A DNA stretch of 64,000 bases, taken from positions 496,001 through 560,000 of the forward strand of contig NZ_CP049990.1 of assembly GCF_011388195.1 (NCBI RefSeq). The letters run 5' to 3'. This document shows positions 1 to 6,974 of the stretch, piece after piece. The notes under the pieces are model-generated. The model did no database searches and was not told the origin of the DNA. It was given only the letters and a program-made list of their open reading frames with translations. This stretch comes from Pusillimonas sp. DMV24BSW_D. GTDB lineage: Bacteria; Pseudomonadota; Gammaproteobacteria; Burkholderiales; Burkholderiaceae_B. Numbering within the stretch: the first letter of the stretch is position 1; every line of letters begins with the position of its first letter. Both the position numbers and the translations under genes were made by a program.

Positions 1-22
1 ATCATTCTAAATATAGAATGAT
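1..22. repeat. Perfect 9-bp inverted repeat
   Basis: ATCATTCTA and its exact reverse complement TAGAATGAT flank a 4-nt AATA centre. It lies downstream of the minus-strand gntR gene at the window edge, so its owner may be outside the window. It could be a protein-binding dyad; there is no T-run that would make it an intrinsic terminator. Confidence 0.55.
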
Positions 23-32
23 GGTGAGGATA

Positions 33-56
33 TTCTGGTTTACGCGTAGACCAGAA
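33..56. promoter_or_regulatory. 24-bp palindrome with HutC-like half-sites
   Basis: TTCTGGT and ACCAGAA flank a TACGCGTA core, with a single T/G mismatch pair at positions 40 and 49. The half-sites TGGTTTA and TAGACCA resemble the TGGTCTA/TAGACCA halves bound by HutC/NagR-type GntR regulators, but here they are separated by CGCG. The adjacent HutC-type gene makes an operator plausible. Binding is inference only. Confidence 0.4.
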
Positions 57-99
57 AAAAAGAAACTAATTACGCCAAAAGATATCGACCAATTGTGGG

Positions 100-906
100 T
101 CAGGCCGCTTTTTTGCTGCGACGACGCGGCTTGGGTGGGCTCAACTCAACTTCAGTTGAAGCGGAGGTCTCGTCTTCCAGCAAATCCATATGCAAACGAA
201 TGCAATCGCTTGGATACGTAATTTCACCGACGTAAATCACGACATCGTCTTTCGATGTTACGACACAGCGGCACTCTGCGATAGGTGCGCTTAGTGAAAC
301 CCCCAATAAATTGGCCACTTCCGGGTCGGCCGTACCAATTGTCATGGTTTGGTGCGCCCGTTTCACAACCGTTCCACGCAACGTATCGAACACCGCCAGG
401 GCGGTATGCTCCATGAACTCGTCGTAATACTTGTCGAAAATACCTTTCTCGATGTGCACGTTCACAACGGCATAGGGCAAACCGTCGCGTAGCTGCAGGC
501 TGCGCAGGAAACCGTACTCTTCGGCCAGCTTTCCTTCATCGGGCGCAAGCCTGGGGTGCGAGGGCGGGTTGGCCACTTCAATAAAACGCGGGACGTTTCG
601 TTTAATGGAACGAATAATGGCTGACCATGACGTTTCCAATGTGAGCCACCGGCGATCGTTAACCTGCTCGGCCACAAACGTGCCGCGCCCCTGCTGGCGT
701 TTCAACAACCCTTCTTTTTCCAGCAAACCCACCGCCTGCCTGACTGTTACGCGTGCGCGCTGAAACTCTTCTTCAAGCTCCTCAAGCGTAGAGATTTTTT
801 CCCCCGGCAACCACTCGCCCGTTTCGATACGGCGTCGAAGCGCCGAGGCCACTTGAATATAAGCGGGGATATGGCCACTTAAACTCTCTGCTTGTCCTTT
901 TTGCAT
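100..906 (-). CDS. GntR/HutC-family transcriptional regulator
   Basis: This 268-residue protein has an N-terminal winged helix-turn-helix (about residues 15-78; ARVTVRQAVGLLEKEG is the recognition-helix region and GRGTFV the wing) followed by a UTRA ligand-binding domain (about 95-240). That is the HutC subfamily layout. The C-terminus is a basic tail ending KKAA. It is the last gene of the minus-strand group pxpB-pxpC-gntR, 127 bp after pxpC, so it probably controls the divergent pxp/F420 promoters through a small-molecule effector. The effector cannot be read from sequence. The ATG is preceded by an AGAGAACA purine stretch. Confidence 0.85.
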   Translation of the reverse strand: MQKGQAESLSGHIPAYIQVASALRRRIETGEWLPGEKISTLEELEEEFQRARVTVRQAVGLLEKEGLLKRQQGRGTFVAEQVNDRRWLTLETSWSAIIRSIKRNVPRFIEVANPPSHPRLAPDEGKLAEEYGFLRSLQLRDGLPYAVVNVHIEKGIFDKYYDEFMEHTALAVFDTLRGTVVKRAHQTMTIGTADPEVANLLGVSLSAPIAECRCVVTSKDDVVIYVGEITYPSDCIRLHMDLLEDETSASTEVELSPPKPRRRSKKAA

Positions 907-1033
907 GCCCTGTTCTCTTTAAGTCAAATTAACTAACAAATTTACTTTGCTGCCCCATATTAGGGCAAACTTCGTCCAATTTCAGCAATGCAAGCAAGCG
1001 ACCACCCCTATTTTTACACCGCATGCCGGGGCA

Positions 1034-2059
1034 TTAGTTCACACCGCTGCTTAAATTTTCCAGCCTTAACGCCTCAAGATCAATCACCCCGCCGGGCGCA
1101 AAACTGCGCGTGCCGTGACTTTCCAGCTGTTCCAGCCACGCTTGAGTTTCACACGCGATGCTTTCGGCCTGGTCAAGCGTGACCTGCTTGAAATGCACCT
1201 GCGCCCCCGGACGACGACGCCCCAAAATGGGGATATCAGTGGAAATCACGGTGGCGATTTTGGGATACCCCCCAGTTGTTTGTGCGTCGGCCAACAATAC
1301 AATAGGCAGCCCTGAACCCGGCACCTGAATGGCCCCGCTTACAATGCCGTCGGAAACCAGATCATAACCTTCTGCATGCTGAATGACCGGGCCGTCAAGA
1401 CGAAACCCCATGCGGTCGGCCTGCCCCGACACGACGTACGGCTGCGTTAAAAAGCTTTCTATGGCGCTTTCGGTGAAATAATTGTGTTGTGGCCCGAGCA
1501 CGACGCGAATGGGTTGTTCATAACCGTAATCGAAAGGCTCCAGCAACGCCTTTTCGTCTCGTATGTCGGCACTGGATTGCACCAAAGGAAGCCCATCTCC
1601 GCGCTTTAGCGTACGACCTTCCAGCCCCCCAATTCCGCCTCTTACATACGTGGACACACTACCCAGCTGCACCGGCAGGTTGAAGCCGCCTTCAACCGCC
1701 AAATAGGCACTCAGCGATTGCCCCAGCGCACCCACCTTGACCTTATCACCTTTCATCAGCCGAACGCTGCGCCCGGCCGGCACGGTAAACTTGCGTGTGC
1801 CTTCCACGGTGAGGTCGGCTTCGCAGCCGAACAGTGCCATGCGCACCGAATCGGCCTGCACCTCCAGGGCCACGCCTTGCAGCAACATTTCCAACACCGG
1901 ACAATGACGGTCATTACCCACCAGCATGTTGGCGACGCGTGCACTGACCTTGTCCAAGGCCCCCGACACCGGCACGCCGACGTCTTGATAACCCATGCGC
2001 CCCATATCCTGAATCGTAGAATAAGGCCCGGCGTCCAGCACCTTCAACCCGTTACTCAT
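1034..2059 (-). CDS. pxpC: 5-oxoprolinase subunit PxpC (biotin-dependent carboxyltransferase-like)
   Basis: This 341-residue protein belongs to the allophanate-hydrolase subunit 2 / KipA family. The N-terminus shows the family pattern G-P-Y-S-T-I-Q-D-x-G-R-x-G-Y, and a later GLPIVLLADAQTTGGYPKIA stretch is typical. In bacteria PxpC works with PxpA and PxpB in ATP-dependent opening of 5-oxoproline to glutamate in the cytosol. It overlaps pxpB by four bases (ATGA), so the two are translationally coupled. It is slightly longer than the E. coli protein (about 310). Some PxpBC homologues act on other lactams or ureides, so 5-oxoproline as substrate is likely but not proven. Confidence 0.87.
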   Translation of the reverse strand: MSNGLKVLDAGPYSTIQDMGRMGYQDVGVPVSGALDKVSARVANMLVGNDRHCPVLEMLLQGVALEVQADSVRMALFGCEADLTVEGTRKFTVPAGRSVRLMKGDKVKVGALGQSLSAYLAVEGGFNLPVQLGSVSTYVRGGIGGLEGRTLKRGDGLPLVQSSADIRDEKALLEPFDYGYEQPIRVVLGPQHNYFTESAIESFLTQPYVVSGQADRMGFRLDGPVIQHAEGYDLVSDGIVSGAIQVPGSGLPIVLLADAQTTGGYPKIATVISTDIPILGRRRPGAQVHFKQVTLDQAESIACETQAWLEQLESHGTRSFAPGGVIDLEALRLENLSSGVN

Positions 2060-2778
2060 ACCGTCACCTCTTCACATTTAACCTCGTATTCGTCGGCGGC
2101 AACCGCGTCGCGAATGCGTTGATATTCATTTGAATCCACCGGCTTGAAACGCACCTTGTCGCCCGGCTTGAACAAAGCGGGCGCCTCATGGCGCGTGTCG
2201 AACAAACGAATGGGTGTGGCGCCGATAAGATGCCACCCCCCCGGACTTTCAATGGGGTATACAGCCGTCATGGTTGACGCAATGGCCACTGAGCCCGGCG
2301 GCACGCGTGTACGGGGATTGCTGCGCCGAGGCAGCACCAGCTGCTTGGGCAAATCCCCCATATAAGGGTAGCCCGGCACAAAACCAATCATGTAAACATG
2401 AAACTGCGTGTCGGCGTGCAGTTGAACCACCTGATCCGTTGTTAAGCCCGCCGTTTGCGCCACTTCCTGCAAATCGGGCGCATACTCGCCGTCGTAGCAT
2501 ACCGGCACCGACCACTGACGCACCGCCTGCGGTTCCGTGTCTTCGCTTTCCAGCAAGCCCTTAAGGGTTTCCTGCAACTGCGCACCACGCACTTGCGTGG
2601 GATCATAATTAATCAGCAGCGAACGAAACGTGGGCACCAAATCGACCACGCCGGGTACGTTCAATGCGCGAATCCGCCGACTTAAAGCCAGCACCTGATC
2701 GCTTAGTACACGATCAATCACCTCGCCAAACTGCACCACCATCGCGGTATCGCCGGCACTTAGAAACTGCACTGTCAT
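2056..2778 (-). CDS. pxpB: 5-oxoprolinase subunit PxpB (KipI-like)
   Basis: This 240-residue protein is of the allophanate-hydrolase subunit 1 / KipI family. The C-terminal half carries the diagnostic GFVPGYPYMGDLP segment and RVPPGSVAIAS, where the family usually has GFxPGFPYL and PAGSVgI. It is the first gene of the minus-strand group and overlaps pxpC. With PxpC it forms the ATP-using half of 5-oxoprolinase. The 169-bp gap to the divergent pxpA holds promoters for both directions. Separating pxpBC from pxpA by a divergent promoter is unusual, since the three are commonly on one strand. Confidence 0.87.
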   Translation of the reverse strand: MTVQFLSAGDTAMVVQFGEVIDRVLSDQVLALSRRIRALNVPGVVDLVPTFRSLLINYDPTQVRGAQLQETLKGLLESEDTEPQAVRQWSVPVCYDGEYAPDLQEVAQTAGLTTDQVVQLHADTQFHVYMIGFVPGYPYMGDLPKQLVLPRRSNPRTRVPPGSVAIASTMTAVYPIESPGGWHLIGATPIRLFDTRHEAPALFKPGDKVRFKPVDSNEYQRIRDAVAADEYEVKCEEVTV

Positions 2779-2862
2779 CAGTCTTCTCCAAAGGTTGCCG
2801 CCCTTACAGGCTGTCAGAAAACGGCTTGATTCGAATTAGGGTTTTCGATTGATGGAATCATA

Positions 2863-2891
2863 TTGTCTTTCTATCTATAGTACAATATACT
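2863..2891 (+). promoter_or_regulatory. Sigma-70-like promoter with overlapping dyad, pxpA/F420 operon
   Basis: A TTGTCT -35 (2863-2868), a 17-nt spacer and a TATACT -10 (2886-2891) fit a housekeeping promoter reading toward pxpA, with a leader of about 50 nt. The inverted repeat AGTA-CAATA-TACT (2879-2891) overlaps the -10 box and is a reasonable site for the neighbouring GntR-type regulator. The promoter match is seen; the operator role is inferred. Confidence 0.55.
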
Positions 2892-2947
2892 GGTCGCAAC
2901 AGAAAGATCAAAAAAAGTTTTATCCATTCAACCCGAAGGAAAACAAA

Positions 2948-3724
2948 ATGACTTTATCGGTAAATCTTAATGCAGATATGGGCGAGGGGTTTGGTGCATA
3001 CGACATCGGAGACGACAACGCCATTCTGAAAATCATCCGCTCTGCAAACATTGCTTGCGGCTTCCACGCGGGCGACGCCAACACCATGCGGCGCGTTGTG
3101 GAAAATGCCAAAAAAGAAGGCGTCAGCATCGGTGCACATACGGGTTTTAACGACCTGTGGGGCTTTGGCCGCCGCCGCATTCAAATGAAAGCGAGCGACC
3201 TGGAAAACATGATCGCCTACCAAATTGGCGCATTACAAGCCATGGCCGCGTATGCCGGTGAGAAAGTCACCCACGTGAAACCCCACGGCGCACTGAATAA
3301 CATGGCCGCCGAAGACGAAGACTATGCCATGGCCATTGGTCGTGCGCTTAAAACCGTAGACCCTAACCTTATTTACGTTGCGCTATCGGGTTCCGAAATG
3401 GAAAAAGCCGCGGAACGTTTGAATTTGCCGCTGGCACGCGAAGGTTTCTGTGACCGCTTGTACGACGACAACGGCAACCTGGTGTCACGCGCAGTGGCCG
3501 GGTCGGTGATTAAAGATCCGAAAGTGGCCACCGAACAGGTGGTGCGCATGGTCACCGAAGGTGAAATTATTTCGATGTCGGGCAAGCGCGTAAAGCGTCG
3601 GGTTGATTCTTTATGTGTGCATGGCGACGAGCCCACAGCGGTTGCATTGGCCGCCATGGTGCGCGAAGGTTTGGAAGCTGCCGGGGTAAAAATTCTGCCG
3701 CTCACTGAAATGAAGCTTAACTAA
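2948..3724 (+). CDS. pxpA: 5-oxoprolinase subunit PxpA (LamB/YcsF family)
   Basis: This 258-residue LamB/YcsF protein has the family motifs in order: VNLNADMGEGFG at the N-terminus, SANIACGFHAGD, GAHTGF...GFGRR, and VKPHGALNN. PxpA is the metal-binding partner of PxpBC in ATP-dependent hydrolysis of 5-oxoproline. The ATG at 2948 was chosen because AAGGAA lies at proper spacing and the conserved N-terminus begins there; an upstream extension would run through the promoter. It is the first gene of a long plus-strand operon leading directly into F420 genes (18 bp to the next), a coupling that needs explaining. Confidence 0.88.
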   Translation: MTLSVNLNADMGEGFGAYDIGDDNAILKIIRSANIACGFHAGDANTMRRVVENAKKEGVSIGAHTGFNDLWGFGRRRIQMKASDLENMIAYQIGALQAMAAYAGEKVTHVKPHGALNNMAAEDEDYAMAIGRALKTVDPNLIYVALSGSEMEKAAERLNLPLAREGFCDRLYDDNGNLVSRAVAGSVIKDPKVATEQVVRMVTEGEIISMSGKRVKRRVDSLCVHGDEPTAVALAAMVREGLEAAGVKILPLTEMKLN

Positions 3725-3742
3725 CTTATCCAGGAGCTCCAA

Positions 3743-4405
3743 ATGGAAAACCAACCTAAAATTGCGATTCTTGGCGGCACGGGGGCCTTGGGTTCCGGGC
3801 TTGCAAAACGTTGGGTGCAAGCCGGCTTTCCGGTTATTGTCGGCTCAAGAACGGCAGAAAAGGCACAAGAAGCAGCCAACGCCTTAACGCCTGCGGCAGG
3901 CGGCCCCGCCCCCACAGGCATGAGCAACTACGACGCCGCCAAAGCGGCCGACGTTGTCGTGCTTACCGTACCGTTTTCAAATCACGATGCCATTCTCGAC
4001 GAAATCAAAGACGTTGTTGAAGGCAAAATTGTTGTTGATGCGGTCGTGCCGCTGGTACCACCCAAAGTAGCGGTTGTGCAACTGCCGCCTGAAGGCTCGG
4101 CCGGTATGATTGCTCATAACAAAATTGGCGATAAGGCCCGTGTCGTTTCCGCTTTTCAAAACGTGGGCGCCAATAAGCTGCAAGCCGAAGGCCCCATTGC
4201 CTGCGATATTCTGGTTACCGGCAACGATGTTGAATCGCGCAAAACCGTTATTTCTTTAATTGAGCCCATTGGTATGCGCGGCATTGATGCCGGGGCCATT
4301 GCCAACGCCGCTGCGGCGGAAGCCATGACCTCATTGCTGATCGGCATCAACAAACGTTACAAGGTCGATTGCGCAGGCATTCAAATTACCGGCATTAACG
4401 GCTAA
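3743..4405 (+). CDS. npdG: NADPH-dependent F420 reductase (Fno/NpdG)
   Basis: This 220-residue Rossmann protein has an N-terminal GGTGALGSGLA nucleotide-binding loop followed by VGSR, where the Ser-Arg suits the NADP 2'-phosphate. The body matches the F420-dependent NADP oxidoreductase family (VVDAVVPL, SAFQNVGANKL, LLIGINKRYKV near the C-terminus). The enzyme exchanges hydride between NADPH and F420 and supplies reduced F420H2 in bacteria such as picrate degraders. An AGGAG site precedes the ATG. Its place before cofE suggests that the operon both makes and reduces F420. Confidence 0.88.
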   Translation: MENQPKIAILGGTGALGSGLAKRWVQAGFPVIVGSRTAEKAQEAANALTPAAGGPAPTGMSNYDAAKAADVVVLTVPFSNHDAILDEIKDVVEGKIVVDAVVPLVPPKVAVVQLPPEGSAGMIAHNKIGDKARVVSAFQNVGANKLQAEGPIACDILVTGNDVESRKTVISLIEPIGMRGIDAGAIANAAAAEAMTSLLIGINKRYKVDCAGIQITGING

Positions 4406-4415
4406 GGCACGCGTT

Positions 4416-5195
4416 ATGCCCCACCTGCCTCATACGTCGATTCACCTGAACGCGCTGGCCGACTTCCCCATGATTGAGCCAAACAACGATTTGGCCGCAG
4501 TTCTGATTCAAAGCCTGCAACACAACGGCATTGCATTGGAAACACGGGATGTGGTCGTGCTGGCGCAGAAAATCGTATCGAAGGCAGAGGGGCGGCTTGT
4601 GCGCCTGGCCGATGTGCAACCGTCTGCCCGGGCGCTTGAGGTTGCCAAAGAAATCAATAAAGACAGCCGCATGGTTGAGCTGATCTTGTCTGAAAGCCGG
4701 GAAATCGTTGCGCAGCGCCCCGGCGTATTAATTGTTGAGCACCGCCTGGGCTACATCATGGCCAATGCGGGTATCGATCAGTCAAATATCGATCACCCCA
4801 ACGATGAAGAATACGCCCTGCTGCTGCCGGAAAACCCGGATCAAACATGCGCCCAACTTAAAAGCGCGCTCGACCGCCATTTCAATGTCGATGTGGCGGT
4901 CATTATTAACGACAGTTTCGGGCGCCCATGGAGAATGGGTGTGACGGGCGTAGCGCTTGGGGCGGCGGGCTTGCCCAGCTTGCTAAGTTTAATTGGAAAG
5001 CCCGACCTCTATGGCCGTGCAATGCGCGTATCGGAAATTGCTTTTGCCGATGAAATTGCCGCCGCTGCTTCTTTAATTATGGGGCAAACCAGCGCCGGGC
5101 AACCGGTGGTTCACGTGCGCGGGCTTCAATGGGAAGAGCAAAGCAATTCCGCTCAAACCTTATTACGCCCCAGACATCAAGATTTATTTCGTTAG
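4416..5195 (+). CDS. cofE: Coenzyme F420-0:L-glutamate ligase CofE
   Basis: This 259-residue stand-alone CofE domain adds gamma-linked glutamates to F420-0 using GTP. Visible family segments are VVVLAQKIVSKAEGR near residue 48, a GYIMANAGID-type region, and NDSFGRPWRMGVTGVALG near residue 166, the metal/nucleotide-binding core. In actinobacteria this domain is fused to a nitroreductase domain as FbiB; here the two are separate genes of the same operon. It starts 10 bp after npdG and is followed 17 bp later by cofD. The first residues are variable, so the start could lie slightly downstream. Confidence 0.9.
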   Translation: MPHLPHTSIHLNALADFPMIEPNNDLAAVLIQSLQHNGIALETRDVVVLAQKIVSKAEGRLVRLADVQPSARALEVAKEINKDSRMVELILSESREIVAQRPGVLIVEHRLGYIMANAGIDQSNIDHPNDEEYALLLPENPDQTCAQLKSALDRHFNVDVAVIINDSFGRPWRMGVTGVALGAAGLPSLLSLIGKPDLYGRAMRVSEIAFADEIAAAASLIMGQTSAGQPVVHVRGLQWEEQSNSAQTLLRPRHQDLFR

Positions 5196-5212
5196 GAATG
5201 AGGCACAGCGCA

Positions 5213-6205
5213 ATGACCGATCACCGCCCACCTTCCCCTCACTCATCCAAACGTGTGCTGGCCCTGTGTGGCGGTGTTGGCGGCGCCAAACTTGCCCGTG
5301 GCCTGAACGATCTTATTACGCAACCCGGCAACCTCACTATTACGGTAAACACCGGCGACGACTTTGAACACCTGGGCCTGAACATATGCCCGGATCTGGA
5401 TTCGGTTGTATACGCCTTGGCCGACAAGAACGACCGCGAGCGCGGCTGGGGGCGGGCCGGCGAAACCTGGCATTGCCTTGAGTCACTCAAAGAACTGGGC
5501 GCAGAAAGCTGGTTTGCGCTGGGCGACCGCGACCTGGCCATGCACCTTGAACGCAGCCACCGCTTGCGCTCGGGCCAAACGTTGTCTGACGTTACCGCGC
5601 ATATCTGCCGGCAACTGGGCATTCGCGCCCAAGTCATTCCCATGAGCAACAACCCCGTGCGTACGGTATTGCACACCAACGAGGGTGCCCTGGCTTTTCA
5701 GGATTACTTTGTCCGCAAAATGGGCAAGCCCAAAGTGGAAAGCCTCACTTACACTGGTGCCGACACCGCGCAGCCACAAGCCGACTTAATGGCACGACTG
5801 GCCGACCCGGAACTGGACGCCATTGTTATTTGCCCGTCGAACCCGCAGCTCAGTATTGAACCCATACTGGCCTTGAACGGTGTGCGCGAGGCATTGCGTG
5901 TTTCAAAGGTACCGGTTGTGGCGGTGTCCCCGCTGATTGGCGGCAAAGCAGTGAAAGGGCCGGCCGCAAAAATAATGCAAGAGCTTGAAATCCCGGTTGA
6001 CTCCACCGGTATCGCACAGGTTTATCTCGACTTCATCAACGGCGTGGTCATCGATCAGGCCGATGAGCTCGATGCAGCATACGTATCGGTTCCCACTGTA
6101 GTAACACAAACGTTGATGAAAAGCCCGGAAGACGCCTTGAGTCTTGCGCAAGCAACACTTGAATTCGCTGACACATTGCGTCTTGAGGCCACTCAAACAA
6201 AGTAG
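5213..6205 (+). CDS. cofD: 2-phospho-L-lactate transferase CofD
   Basis: This 330-residue CofD/FbiA enzyme transfers the phospholactyl-type moiety from the GDP-activated donor to the deazaflavin Fo, giving F420-0 or its dehydro form. The N-terminus has the glycine-rich CGGVGGAKLARGL motif (about residues 19-31). NTGDDFEHLGL and DLDSVVYAL follow, with CPSNPQLSIEPIL in the second half, all typical. The ATG at 5213 is preferred because GAGG lies nine bases upstream, whereas the ATG at 5198 has no spaced ribosome site. The gene sits between cofE and cofC. Confidence 0.92.
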   Translation: MTDHRPPSPHSSKRVLALCGGVGGAKLARGLNDLITQPGNLTITVNTGDDFEHLGLNICPDLDSVVYALADKNDRERGWGRAGETWHCLESLKELGAESWFALGDRDLAMHLERSHRLRSGQTLSDVTAHICRQLGIRAQVIPMSNNPVRTVLHTNEGALAFQDYFVRKMGKPKVESLTYTGADTAQPQADLMARLADPELDAIVICPSNPQLSIEPILALNGVREALRVSKVPVVAVSPLIGGKAVKGPAAKIMQELEIPVDSTGIAQVYLDFINGVVIDQADELDAAYVSVPTVVTQTLMKSPEDALSLAQATLEFADTLRLEATQTK

Positions 6206-6216
6206 AGCGAGGATGT

Positions 6217-6966
6217 ATGACAGCTCACCGCCTGGCGGCAGTTATACCCGTTAAAAGTTTCAGCTATGCCAAACAACGGCTACAGCCGGTATTGTCGGGC
6301 AGCGAGCGGCGGCTTCTAGCCCAAGCCATGTTTGAAGATGTCATGGACACGCTTACGCAGTGCCGGGCATTAAGCGGCGTTTATGTTATTACCAGCGACC
6401 CCGAAGCGGTACAGCTGGCCGCCGACAGGGGGGTGAACACGCTGCACGACCCGATTATCGGTGGGCTTTCAGGTGCCGTGGCTAGCGCTGCGCAAACCCT
6501 TAAAAGCGTTGGTTTTGAAGGCATGCTGGTGGTGCCGGCAGACGTACCCGGTATCGATACACGAAGTGTTGACCGCATCATCAGCCGGCACGGCGCACCG
6601 CGGTCAGTCACCCTGGTGCCGGCCTTGCGAGACGGTGGCACCAACGCCATGCTATGTTCGCCACCCGATGTTATTCCGAACTGTTTTGGCCACAACAGTT
6701 TCCGGGCGCACTGCCAACTGGCAGCGTCGTCGGGCGCGCAACTGAACACGTTAAGCCTGCCCCAACTTCAATACGACATCGACCGGCCCCTTGATTTGCT
6801 TTCCTTCCTGCAACAGGAAAGCCCGACCCGCACGTACCGCTTTTTAATTCAAAGCGGCATTGCCGACCGTTTACGCGAAACTTCGCGCTCCGTTTTTTCA
6901 TTGGCGAATACGTTTTTTCCGTATGCCGAACAAACGCCGGCCATTTCGAGCATTCACAAAGGATGA
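6217..6966 (+). CDS. cofC: CofC/FbiD guanylyltransferase of F420 synthesis
   Basis: This 249-residue nucleotidyltransferase-fold protein activates 2-phospholactate, PEP or 3-phosphoglycerate with GTP. IPVKSF near the N-terminus, VVPADVPG (metal/nucleotide binding), DGGTNAML and NSFRAHCQLA match the family. It is about 30 residues longer than typical CofC because of a C-terminal tail (after about residue 210) of unknown role. Its donor specificity decides which F420 variant is made and cannot be settled by eye: a Paraburkholderia-type CofC is known to use 3-phosphoglycerate, while mycobacterial FbiD uses PEP. It overlaps or abuts fbiC. Confidence 0.88.
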   Translation: MTAHRLAAVIPVKSFSYAKQRLQPVLSGSERRLLAQAMFEDVMDTLTQCRALSGVYVITSDPEAVQLAADRGVNTLHDPIIGGLSGAVASAAQTLKSVGFEGMLVVPADVPGIDTRSVDRIISRHGAPRSVTLVPALRDGGTNAMLCSPPDVIPNCFGHNSFRAHCQLAASSGAQLNTLSLPQLQYDIDRPLDLLSFLQQESPTRTYRFLIQSGIADRLRETSRSVFSLANTFFPYAEQTPAISSIHKG

Positions 6967-6974
6967 TTATTGCT

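Noticed and set aside
33-60. Stem-loop followed by an A-run as terminator of gntR
   Set aside because: gntR is on the minus strand; in that direction the T-run comes before the stem, not after it, so it is not an intrinsic terminator for this gene.
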